Made by a program: the position numbers and the translations under genes. Positions 34,709 to 45,821 of a stretch of DNA of 64,000 bases are shown piece after piece. Numbering within the stretch: the first letter of the stretch is position 1; every line of letters begins with the position of its first letter. The DNA comes from Drosophila persimilis (taxonomy: Eukaryota; Arthropoda; Insecta; Diptera; Drosophilidae): contig NW_020825313.1 in NCBI RefSeq assembly GCF_003286085.1, positions 2,790,001 to 2,854,000 of the forward strand. The letters run 5' to 3'. The notes under the pieces are model-generated. The model saw only the letters and a list, made by a program, of their open reading frames with translations. It was not told the origin of the DNA and did not search any database.

Positions 34709-37284
34709 ATGGCCACCGTCAACGTTAACCGTAGTGTGACAGATATCTTTTATCGATATAAAATGCCGCGTCTTCAAGCAAAGGTAGAAGGAAAAGGCAA
34801 CGGCATCAAGACTGTTTTGGTTAATATGGCTGAAGTTGCACGCGCTATTGGTCGTCCGGCCACCTATCCGACAAAGTACTTTGGCTGTGAGCTGGGCGCT
34901 CAAACACTTTTCGATCATAAGGTAAGCAAAAAATTATTCGAGTCCTATTTGTAGTGGACGTGTATCTCGATTATATACAGTCTTGGGGAAAAAATGAGTA
35001 TATTTATCTAAAGTTTTAGAGAAATATGTTAATTTTTATTAATTTGTCAGTTAGATTAGAAAAATGTTAATTTGCATATTTTTACACACACCAGCGTTAA
35101 GAAAAGCCGCTCTCTGAAATTTCATGAATTTTTGCCTTCTCTAATCGGTGGTATTCGAAAATGTTATTCTATTCATCTAATTACACTACACAATTAAATT
35201 TTGTATTACAAATTGTTAAATCTATCAAAAGTCGGTTTGGTTCGAAGCGTGAATATGGTGTTGCATAGTTTTGTACCCGATACTCTAACAGTATACGGGT
35301 TTATTAAAATTGTGGTGAAAGTGAATGTGTGTAACAGCCTGAAGGAAGACTTTCCGACCGCATAGACTATATGTATTCTTGATGAGCATCAATAGCCGAG
35401 TCGATATAGCAATGTCTGTCTGTCCGTCTTGCTTAAAGCCAAGTTCTCAGAGACTAAAATAGCTAGATCAACCAAATTTTGTTTGTAGGTTTCTGTCATC
35501 TCACACAGAATCAAGTTTATTTCGAAATTTTGCTATGCTCCCTTTCGCCTCCACAAAGGACGCAACATCTGTGGCATCCACAGTTTCGAAAATATACTGT
35601 TTGCGGTTTTCTCGTATCTTCAAAATTCTGGATATCACAGATTTTCATCCTTAGCTATTTGTTAAGGAAAGATCGTGTTGTTATAAGAAATAGCCTCAGG
35701 ATCAGGTTCAAAATCCTGGTGAGAAAGCATCTGATGCTAATGACGTTTTGTAAATAATATTACGGCTCGTAGAACTATATGATTGCAAGTATATGAAATA
35801 TACTTATGGACATTTGTTTGAAAATGATTTAGTGACAACCCAAAATAAAAATTAGACGAATAGAATAACGTTTTCGGAAACCACCGACTAGGGAAAGCAC
35901 AAATGTATACAAATTTCAGAGTACGGTTTTCTTTTGTCGCTGTCTGCATATTTTTTCGAAGGCTGTATGCTATTTAAATATGACTAAAAAAATCTCTTTT
36001 TATAGAATGAACGGTTTATTGTTAATGGATCGCATGACGTCAACAAGCTTCAGGATTTGTTGGATGGCTTCATTCGAAAGTTTGTTTTGTGCCCTGAATG
36101 CGATAACCCAGAGACTAATCTGACCGTATCAGCAAGGAACCAGACAATCTCGCAGTCCTGCAAGGCATGCGGCTTCCATGGTCTGCTTAAGGTGAACCAC
36201 AAAGTGAACACATTCATTGTGAAAAATCCACCATCACTTAACCCAGCCGCTCAAGGTTCCTCGCTCACTGAAGGGAAACGCTCGAAAAAGCAGAAACAGA
36301 AGAACGAAAACTCTGATGGCTCCATGTGTAACAACTCAATAGCCAACAATTCTGGCGGAGAGTCGGACGGCGGCAATGGCCCCAATCAGGCCAGCCAAAC
36401 GGAGGCTGAAATAAGCGCGGCCATTCCGGAGAAAAATATAGGTGAAGACGATGATGATGGCTGGAGCGTCGACGTGTCTAAGGTAATAAACATGAATTGC
36501 TTCAAACCAAACTAATGCTGCCATTAATGAATCCATAATTTATGTACCCATATAGGAGGCCATACGCGCGCGCTTACAAGATCTAACCGATGGTGCTAAG
36601 GGCATGACAATTTCGGAGGACTACGACAAGACAGAAAAGGAACGCATTGATATCTTTTATGAATTGGTGAAAAACAAGCGTGACAAAAGAGAGCTGGAGG
36701 ATGTTTCTGTACACAAGGAGCTGCTGATCGAAGCCGAACGATTGGACATAGTTAACAAATCCCCGCTGGTTCTCGCTGAGCTTTTGTTCACTGAGAACAT
36801 TATTAATGACGTTCGCAAAAACCGCATCTTGTTACTTCGCTTTACTCATAATAATCCAAAAGCACAGCGCTATTTAATTGGCGGCATCGAGCAAACTGTC
36901 GAGCTACATACGAATACGCTAATGAGCAAGGTCGCCGGGATCTTCAAAATCTTTTACGATTTGGACATACTCGATGAAAAAGTGATTCTGGACTGGGCAC
37001 AGAAAGTGAGCAAACGACATGTTTCCAAGAAAATTGCCACCGAGATACATGAGAAGGTAAAGCCGTTTGTACAGTGGCTCAAAGATGCCGAAGAAGAAGA
37101 TTCTTCCTCTGGAAATAATGATGATGCTGCTGGCGATTCTGACGTGGAGATTGAGTACGATGATCGGGCCCGCATTGAACCATTAAAGGTTGCCGTATCC
37201 TTGGAACGTGGGCTTGGCGTTGCCGTTAGTAAGAAAGCCCAGGAGGATGAGGAAGGAGATGAAATTGATATAGACGACATATAG
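34709..37284 (+). CDS. eIF5: eukaryotic translation initiation factor 5
   Basis: Three exons: 34709-34921, 36006-36482 and 36556-37284, with GT..AG introns of 1,084 and 73 bp, all in phase 0, giving 472 residues (close to the usual 460 or so in flies). eIF5 is the GTPase activator of eIF2 in the 43S/48S preinitiation complex in the cytoplasm and helps start-codon selection. The N-terminal domain starts [19 protein letters not shown], with Arg16 in the position of the catalytic Arg15 of human eIF5. A C2C2 zinc finger is at Cys100, Cys103, Cys123 and Cys126. A charged, Ser/Asn/Gly-rich linker follows (residues about 160-230), then the all-helical W2 domain with acidic/aromatic boxes ([10 protein letters not shown]) and an acidic tail ending EIDIDDI. 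The start has a good context (caaaATGG). It is the only intact gene in the window. Confidence 0.96.
35272..35650 (+). mobile_element. DINE-type Helitron fragment in eIF5 intron 1
   Basis: The 5' part of the repeat: tacccgatactctaac start, the gtgtgtaac block, the cttgatgagcatcaatagcc block, a short (GTCY)n tract and the caaaggacgcaac block. The 3' half is missing. It is more diverged than the full-length copies, so it is an older insertion, and it lies in the same orientation as eIF5. Confidence 0.75.
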
Positions 37285-39278
37285 ACAACCTCAAAACATC
37301 ACCTGCAATGTTTTTTTTAAAACGGAATCGGAAATGTTCTAAACTTTGAAGTAATACGATGTTGCTTTCCTTTGATTTACAGCTTTGCTAAATTTCGATT
37401 GTAAGCATTGCATAAATTAACCAGCTATAAAAAAATAAGTTAATTGAACTTAATTACATCTGCATATATACACAAAATAAAAAACTCAACAGAATGCAAT
37501 AGAAACCAATTGAAAAATTTGTGTTTATACATTTTTGTTTGTTTTCCTTTTTTGGGGAAATCTTATAGTTTTCTATATAATAATGTATAATGAAATCGAG
37601 CAGGCTTTGCAGTTCTGAAAATTGAATTATATAATATATATTATGGCCCTGCGTGTTCACACCAAAAATTTATCAAAACGATTTAGATTCCGCATTAAAA
37701 TAGACAATTTAAGTCAGTGATCTTTTTTGTTGGTGAAAATTAGCTAGAACAATGAATGTATACTTTTGTGGTGACCAGGCTGAAAAACATTAATAGTTAA
37801 TACAATTAAAAAATTAATTCCATAGAATTCTGTCCCGATATTTTCTAAATTTATTGAAAGTTAACTAATTTAACCAATAGACATAAAAACGTATTAACTT
37901 TGACGTGAAAACCTTTTAAAATCGACAAAAGTAAATTTTTTGCTATTTTTGTATGTTAACGGTCATGTTTTCCTTTGTTATTGACTCCTTTAAGAAATAT
38001 GATTCTTGATTGAAGTTATCAATCACAATCTCGGATAAGGGTATGTTTTTTTTACTTTTATTACCTCGTAATAACGTAACGTACGTCAGATGCCTCTGCG
38101 GATTGAATACAAAAAACAGGAAAGGTTGATATATATAGAACAGTAGGACCGACAACATATCGAACGAATAAGAAAATTTTGATTGCGGTACAAAATTAAA
38201 AACAAAAATAGTTTACAATCAAAGAAATGTTTGTTCGTCGTTTGGACCAGGAATCTGTAATATTATTATTATTAATATGATTAATTTTCATATTAAGACA
38301 TTTTTGGCTGTTCTATAGTGTATTTCACTAAAAGCAAAGGCCAGCGTCAGATGTCCAAGCTTTTATTATTTTATAGAGAAGGATACCGAAAATATCACCT
38401 GTTTTTAAAACCACGCATGAGTGCGTCATCCTGTTCAAGTATGTACATATGTATGTATGAATATGTACCAAAGGTTAAGTCTACATATATGTAATGCTTT
38501 GCATGGCGTTATTTTTCAAGACATGTATTTTCTTTCTTTTTATTTTAGATTTTTTTAGTTAGCTTACATGTTAAAATGTACAATAAAAACAATATTCAAA
38601 ATTCATTATTGATTTATTAGCTTTGTTGATTTAAAACGTTTTTTTCTTCAGAGAGATACATTTTTATTGTGGGGAAAAATATTTTACTTAGGACCATTTA
38701 ATGTTTAATGAAATCCCTTAAAATTATCGGGGGTTGTCCAACCTGAGCGATAGTTGGCCAGGGCTGAGGGCGACGCGCCATCTAGCGGAAGTCCAGGGAA
38801 GCTTTTGCCCATAGGCGGTCCGGAATACACCCACCGGAACCGGGCCAGAAGGTTTCGTGGAGATGAAAACTGGAGTTCGTGAGAATGTCGACTGCATAGA
38901 AGACTGTCCAACGTGAACCTCTCCGAGTGAGTTCGTTCCAGTTGCGTGTGTGTGAGCCGAGAAGCGCGGGACGTGAGACGGTGGGCAAGAGGACGAACGA
39001 TGGTACCAGGGCAATTCTAGCCCGATCGCGGGGTCCTAGCAGCGCAACGAACCTACATATATAGATTTATGGCTGACCAAAAAAAAACACAATTCACTTG
39101 CAAAACACCTTCCACATTTAATGTCATTTTGTTTCGAGTGTTGTCCTTTATTGTTTTGTTACATTCATTAGTGATTTAACTAACTTACCGTACCCGAGAT
39201 CAATGACCGCAAATGTAAAAACAACGACACATTTCCCTATAGAACTAACTGCCAACAGCTGATCGGCTGCATAGGCTT
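37285..39278. other. eIF5 3' UTR and unassigned downstream DNA
   Basis: An AATAAA at 37476-37481 may end the eIF5 transcript. The rest is AT-rich. A GC-richer island at 38710-39060 is open on the minus strand (38724-39014) but shows no known domain; it may be a piece of an unrecognised element. Confidence 0.4.
37476..37481 (+). terminator. candidate eIF5 polyadenylation signal
   Basis: AATAAA 192 bases after the eIF5 stop codon; other A-rich variants are nearby. Confidence 0.4.
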
Positions 39279-41219
39279 AAGGGCTCGCGCACACTATAGC
39301 TGAAAGCGGAGCTGAAATCGACGCTGAAATCAGAGCTGAAAGCTCAGCTGATCTGAGAGCTTTTCTCAGGCAGAATCAGCTTGCAGGTGCGTACATTGAC
39401 AACTGATCTGATTGCTGAAAGCCATTGCCTCCCTTTGTCTATCTCCTTAAGTGGCATCAATAGATATCATTATAATTATTATTGTTATATTGTTAATGAA
39501 TTATTACTTCACGTACAGTAGCCAGACGGGAGATTTCTTCGTTTTTTATACCCGATACTCAAAATGAGTATTGGGGTATATTAGATTTGTGGTAAAAGTG
39601 TATGTGTGTAACGTCCAGAAGGAATCGTTTCCGACCCCATAAAGTATATATATTCTTGATCAGCATCAATAGCCGAGTCGATTGAGCCATGTCTGTCTGT
39701 CCGTCCGTCCGTCTGTCCGTCTGTCCGTCTGTCCGTCCCCTTCAGCGCCTAATGCTCAAAGACTACAGGAGCTAGAGCAACGATGTTTTGGATCCAGACT
39801 TCTGTGATATGTCACTGCTCCAAAAATATTTCAAAACTTTGCCCCGCCCACTTCCGCCCCCACAAAGGGCGAAAATCTGTGGCATCCACAATTTCGACGA
39901 TACGAGAAAAATAAAAACGCAGAATCGTAGAAGATGACTATATCTTCTAGAGTGCAACATCTGAACCAGATCGTATAATTATTACAGCCAGAATCACGAA
40001 AACAATTTCACTCTTTCTCGCTCTGTCTCACTCTAACACACAGGTTTCATGGTCGGTTTTGCCAATTGCAAAATATGAGTTCAAGGATCTCAGAACCCAT
40101 AAGAGCTAGAGCAACCAAATTTGGTATCCACACTCCTGTGATATCGGACCTTGACCGTTTCGTGTCCAAATTTCGCCACACCCCCTTCCGCCCCCGCAAA
40201 GGACGAAAATCTGGGGCAACCACAAATCTCAGAGACTATTAAGGCTAGAGTAACCAAATTTGGTACACACACTCCTTTAAGATGTCACTATAAAACGTAT
40301 ATCTCAGAATTTAGCCCCACCCCCTTCCGCCCCACAAAGGACGAAAATCTGTTGCATCCACAATATTGCAGATTCGAGAAAACTAAAAACGCAGAATCAT
40401 AGAGAATGACTATATCTATCCGGTTGCTGAATTTGGATCAGATCAGATAATTTTTGTAGCCAAAAGGAACAAATCAATTTGCATTGGCTACGCAGCGCCC
40501 GACGTCACGCACAGACTTATTTTCTGTCTCTCTCGCACGCATTCTTTGTCGTGTCGTTTAATATTAGCGGCGTCTGCCGGAGGAGAGCGTATCGGGTATA
40601 ACTGTAGAGTTGCGGTGTCCGCAGCAACTCACAACGTTCCCCCTCGTTTTTTTTAAATTGCGTGTATTTTAACCATATTTCCGTTGAGTTTGTATTCGTA
40701 TTACTTTTATTTTACGAATTATTATTACATTTTTCAATTATTATTTATTTTGTATAATAATAAACATTGTGATGTCTTTCGAGCGTTTACTGTACTTTGG
40801 GACATAGTATATTATATTTATTGGTAATGGTAAATAATAAAACTGTTTTGTCCAATTTATCGCCTTCCAGAAATTATAGAAATAAAACTATTATTCAAAT
40901 ATTTTTAATAGTCCCGCTTATTCCCCAGCGCTGGGTTAACCGTAATTTCGCTTAAAAATGTATTGCAGCCCATTTTCGATCACTTATGAACCAATCACTT
41001 GAACAAAATCAGCAATCAGCTTGCTGAAAAAACAAACATGCTTGATCGATCAAACTAAGCTGAGCTGATTTCAGCGAGCTTTTTCAGCTTTCAGCTCAGC
41101 TCAGTCTGCAGTGTGCGCACTTGCACCGGTGTAGTGTGTTTGTTTTTTCAGAGCTTATAAATCAGCTATCAGCTCCGCTTTCAGCTCCGCTTTCAGCTAC
41201 AGTGTGCGCGAGCCCTTAG
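39279..41219. mobile_element. foldback-like element, split by a Helitron
   Basis: The outer ends are inverted repeats: TAAGGGCTCGCGCACACTAT at 39279 and its complement at 41219, about 40 bp with a single mismatch, followed on both sides by short subrepeats of the phrase agctgaaagcgg in direct and varied form. Long, internally repetitive inverted arms without coding are typical of foldback or MITE-type elements. A DINE-type Helitron (39547-40647) sits in the middle; without it the element is about 840 bp. No clear target duplication. The right arm (40648-41219) is repeated in the tandem array; the left arm occurs once. Confidence 0.7.
39547..40647 (+). mobile_element. DINE-type Helitron A, full length, inside foldback element
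   Basis: Full-length copy from tatacccgatactc to the terminal hairpin and ccccctcgtt, with a long (GTCY)n tract (39693-39738). It is distinguished from the Helitrons in the array by several variants, including cagacttatttt, attagcggcgtctg and, near the end, gagagcgtatcgggtataactg. Its right end is the left border of the tandem array. Confidence 0.85.
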
Positions 41220-41380
41220 AGTATGATACTGGGAGCACACGAACTCTTCGCAAAGAAAGTAGGAGAGAAGAATAATTAATTAGATAGACGTAATTTGCAT
41301 TCTAGATTAAGGAATTTATCATATGAAAAGCGGTTAAGAAATTACTTAGAAACCCAAATATAATATTTTCTGAACTACGA

Positions 41381-43825
41381 GTGGATGGTATGCGAGCACT
41401 GTCGGTGCGGGTGAGAAAGGCGAGATCCCGGTTTAAGCAAAGGCGAACTATGAGGAGGCAGGGGATTGCTTCAGTAAAGCGCTGTTGCAAGAAAGACCTG
41501 AGAGTTTTCGCAGAAATCTCTATAATGGGCGAGTCCGTGCGAGGCCTGTTGGATTCGGGCGCTACACACAGCATGCTAGGGCGAAATGGTCAGGAATTCC
41601 TAGAGAAGCTGGGCGTGGAGGCTCATCGATATTCTTCTATAGTGAAGGTAGCGAATTGGGGAAAATCGCGCAATCGTTGGCCGAGTGGAATTACTGGTGA
41701 AATACAAGGGAGATGTACAAAGATTGTTTTTCGTATGCGCTTTCTTGTAACAGGAAATTTACTTGGGGGTAGACTTTTGGCGGGTATTCTCATTGGCTCC
41801 TGAGGTGATGGGAGAAGGTCCGGTAGGGGCATCTCACAGATTAGTGAAAGAAGTGCTGGCTGATCAAGTCGCTCACTATGTGGAAGGCCCGGAGAAGGAG
41901 ATAGTGCAGGAAGAATGGGAGTTGTCAGAATAGCAAAAGGTAGCCTTGTATCAGGTGAAGGCAGAGTTTCTGACTTTCGAAGCCGTAGGCCTAGGGAGGA
42001 CGTCGAGAGAGACCCACAAAATTTAGTTAGTGGAGAAGGAAGTCGCCAGCGATGCAGGAAGTGGTGTGTGGGGAGGTGGACAATATGTTGGCTTTGGGAG
42101 ACATCGAGTACAGTGATAGTCCGTGGAGCAACCGTAGCACGGTGGTGCGAAGGCCGGGCAAAAATCATTTCTGTCTCGATGCCCGAAAGCTCAACAAAGT
42201 AACGATCAAGGACGCTTACCAGCGTCTCCAGCGTCGATTTAAAATTCGCTTTTTGCCAAATCGAGCTGGACGAGCCGAGTTGAGGATATACTGCGTTCAC
42301 GGTACCGGGACGGCCTCTGTACCAGTTCCGTTTGATGCCCTTTGGCCTCTGCAACGCTGCACAACGCGTATGTAGACTGGTCGACAAGGTCTATGCGTAT
42401 CTAGGCGACTTGTTGAGTATAGCTGAGGACTTCGAAACGCACGTGAAGATTCTGCGACAGGTTGCCGAGCGTCTACGAGAAGCGAATCTAACGATAGGGC
42501 TGAGTAAACCTCATTTTTGCTATAAAAACATTAAATACCTGGGATTTATAGTGGGAGCAGGAGCGCTGAAGATGGATCCGGATCGTGTGTCGGCCATTTT
42601 ACACATCCCCGAGCCGCGATCTGTCGGAGAATTGCGTAGCTTCGTGGGAACTGCGGGCTGGTATCGGCGCTTTATGAAGATCTATGCTGAGATAGCCGTT
42701 CCGCTGACAGACGCCCTGAAAAAGTCGGGAAAAGGGAAATTTAGATTAACGGAAGAGGCAAAACAAGCCATGGGGGAGTTAAAAGCTGCACTCACCTCGG
42801 CACCAGTCCTACACGCAGATTTCAAGCGACACTTCTATATACAATGCAACGCTTCACATTATGGGGTAGGAGCCGTACTCTTCCAACGGGATGACGAGCA
42901 GAACGAGAGGCCTATAGCGTTTTTCTCTGCCAAACTAAATTGCCACCAAAAAACTACTCGGTGACAGAGAAAGAGTGTCTGGCAGCCCTCATGGCGATCC
43001 TAAAGTTACGTAGAGCTGGTGCCGTTTTCAGTCATTACTGACCACGCCAGTCTCAAATGGCTCATGACCATGAAGAATCTGGATGGTCGCTTTGCTCGTT
43101 GGTCCCTTCAACTGCACGCACGCCTTCGATTTCGGCATAGAACACCAGAAAGGAGTGGACTATGTAGTGACAGATATATTGTCGCGCAGTATTGAAGAGG
43201 TGGATGTGGATCCGAGTGGTTCCTGGGTTTCGAAACGGTGGAGTTTGAATCTGAGGAATATCAGGAGTTAAGGAAGGCAATCACAGAGAACAAGGAACGC
43301 TTACCTGACTTCCAGATTTTTGATGGCATGATATTTAAGCGCATGCGCTTTTAGCGATTTGACAATCAACTGGAGGGTTCCGTCTGGAAATTGTGGGTTC
43401 CGAGTTCGCTGAGGGCCGCGCTGATAGACAAAGACCATTTGGATGAGAAGACAGCGCACGGAGGAATCGCGAAAACCTTTCATTTATTGCGTAGGCAGTT
43501 TTACTGGCGGAACATGGCATTAGAGGTGCGAGATTATATCCGACAGTGTACCGTGTGCAAGGAGTCGACAGCGCAGAATTATCGGATGCAGGTCGGGATG
43601 GGGCAAGAGGTGGGCACCGATCGCCCGTTCCAAAAACTGTATATTGATTTTTTGGGCAAATATCCGCGATCAAAGAACGGGCAGGCGTGGATATTTATAG
43701 TAGTTGACCAGTTCTCGAAGTTAACGTTCTTGAAGACCATGACCAAGGCCACAGCAAAGGAAGTTGTGAGATTCCTCGTGAATGAGGTATTTTACAAGTT
43801 TAGATCGCCGGAGATTAGTCAGTGA
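41381..43825 (+). pseudogene. Ty3/gypsy pol relic, array unit 1
   Basis: An aspartic protease with LLDSGATHSML (41381-41803); a reverse transcriptase in pieces (42052-42375, 42332-42964) with MPFGLCNAAQRVCRLVDKVY, YLGDLL and FVGTAGWYRRFM; an RNase H block (YIQCNASHYGVGAVLF) that runs into frameshifts near 42960; and an integrase zinc domain and first core part (43391-43825) with HGGIAKTFHLLRRQFYW, CTVC and YIDFLG. The layout and motifs resemble Osvaldo/Ulysses-type elements; the exact family is uncertain. Catalysis is lost: the first Asp of the RT box is Gly, the upstream RT block with another catalytic Asp is missing between about 42215 and 42245, and the first RNase H Asp is Asn. The integrase is cut by a CR1 insertion. 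Confidence 0.8.
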
Positions 43826-44018
43826 CTTACTAGAAATTTTATACCGTTGTTCCTTCCACTTTGTAGATCGAATTATTCCTTGCATGAACCGTTTAGGGTC
43901 TTATGCTTGGATTATAATTCCCTCTACCATATCATATGCAACACTAATTATCTTCCTCTTATTAATCCTAACACACCTTTCTAATAATTAGTAATAAGTA
44001 ATTGTAGTGGTATTTTTT
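43826..44018 (+). mobile_element. CR1 3' fragment, array unit 1
   Basis: Nearly identical to 6125-6312 of the CR1 element: the end of ORF2 and start of the 3' UTR. It is a 5'-truncated insertion in the gypsy integrase, itself interrupted by the Helitron that follows. Confidence 0.85.
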
Positions 44019-45088
44019 TACCCGATACTCAAAATGAGTATTGGGGTGTATTAGATTTGTGGTGAAAATGGATGTGTGTAACGTCCAGAAGGAATCGGAG
44101 TCGGAGACTCCATAAAAAATATATATTCTTGATCAGCATCAATAGTCGAGTCGATTGAGCCCTGTCTGTCTGTCCGTCCCCTTCAGCGCCTAATGCTCAA
44201 AGACTATAAGAGCTAGAGCAACGATGTTTTGGATCCAGACTTCTGTGATATGTCACTGCTACAAAAATATTTCAAAACTTCGCCCCGCCCACTTCCGCCC
44301 CTACAAAGGACGAAAATCTGTGGCATCCACATTTTTAAAGATACGAGAAAACCAAAAACGCAGAATCGTAGAGAATGACCATATCTTTTAGACTGCAGAA
44401 TCTGAATTGGATCGTATTATTATTATAGCCAGCATCAAGAAAACAATTTCATTTTTTCTCGCCCTGTCTCTCTCTAACACACACGTAGCATAGGCGGCTT
44501 TGCTTAACGTAAAACATTAGCGCCTAGATCTCAGAGACTATAAGAGCTAGACCAACCAAATTTTTGATCCACACTCCTGAGATATCGGACCTTCACGAGT
44601 TTATTTTAAAATTTCGCCACACCCCCTTCCACCCCCGCAAAGTACGAAAATCTGGGGCATCCACAAATCTCAGAGACTATTAAGGCTAGAGTAACCAAAT
44701 TTGGTATCGGCACTTCTGTTAGATCTCACTATAAAACGTATATCTCAAAATTTCGCCCACCCCCTTCCGCCCACACAAAGGACGAAAATCTGTTGCATCC
44801 ACAATATTGCAGATTCGAGAAAGCTAAAAACCCAGAATCATAGAGAATGACCATATATATCCGGTTGCTGAATCTGGATCAGATCGGATAATTTGTATAG
44901 CCAAAAGCAAGAAATCAATTTGCAGTGGCTACGCAGCGCCCGACGTCACGCTCAGACTGATTTTCTGTCACTCTGGCACGCACTCTTTGTCGTGTCGTTT
45001 AATATTTGCGGCATCTGCCGGAGGAGAGCGTATCGGGTATAACTGTAGAGTTGCGGTGTCCGCAGCAACTCACAACGTTCCCCCTCGT
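44019..45088 (+). mobile_element. DINE-type Helitron B, recombinant
   Basis: Its 5' and central parts carry the variants of the CR1-embedded Helitron D (ggaatcggagtcggagactc, ctgtcactctggcacg, atttgcggcatctg). Its last 70 bases carry those of the foldback-embedded Helitron A (gagagcgtatcgggtataactg), with foldback DNA following. The switch lies within 45011-45030. Confidence 0.9.
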
Positions 45089-45660
45089 TTTTTTTAAATT
45101 GCGTGTATTTTAACCATATTTCCGTTGAGTTTGTATTCGTATTACTTTTATTTTACGAATTATTATTACATTTTTCAATTATTATTTATTTTGTATAATA
45201 ATAAACATTGTGATGTCTTTCGAGCGTTTACTGTACTTTGGGACATAGTATATTATATTTATTGGTAATGGTAAATAATAAAACTGTTTTGTCCAATTTA
45301 TCGCCTTCCAGAAATTATAGAAATAAAACTATTATTCAAATATTTTTAATAGTCCCGCTTATTCCCCAGCGCTGGGTTAACCGTAATTTCGCCTAAAAAT
45401 GTATTGCAGCCCATTTTCGATCACTTATGAACCAATCACTTGAACAAAATCAGCAATCAGCTTGCTGAAAAAACAAACATGCTTGATCGATCAAACTAAG
45501 CTGAGCTGATTTCAGCGAGCTTTTTCAGCTTTCAGCTCAGCTCAGTCTGCAGTGTGCGCACTTGCACCGGTGTAGTGTGTTTGTTTTTTCAGAGCTTATA
45601 AATCAGCTATCAGCTCCGCTTTCAGCTCCGCTTTCAGCTACAGTGTGCGCGAGCCCTTAG
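45089..45660. mobile_element. foldback right arm, array unit 2
   Basis: Copy of 40648-41219 without its left partner arm. Confidence 0.85.
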
Positions 45661-45821
45661 AGTATGATACTGGGAGCACACGAACTCTTCGCAAAGAAAG
45701 TAGGAGAGAAGAATAATTAATTAGATAGACGTAATTTGCATTCTAGATTAAGGAATTTATCATATGAAAAGCGGTTAAGAAATTACTTAGAAACCCAAAT
45801 ATAATATTTTCTGAACTACGA

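Larger units (their letters stand above)
40648..45088 (+). repeat. 4,441-bp tandem array, unit 1
   Basis: Each unit holds, in order, the right arm of the foldback element, a dead gypsy pol (protease to first half of integrase), a CR1 3' fragment and a DINE-type Helitron. The period is exactly 4,441 bp (for example 41302, 45743 and 50184). Units differ at about ten sites that I could see, for example 42531 t versus g in the other two and 43428 a versus g. Confidence 0.95.

Noticed and set aside
38724..39014. 96-codon minus frame in a GC-richer island
   Set aside because: No domain, three overlapping open frames, no sign of coding selection.
41623..42387. 254-codon minus-strand frame, present in all three array units
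   Set aside because: It is antisense to the gypsy protease/RT region, has no recognisable domain, and its conservation is explained by the tandem duplication.
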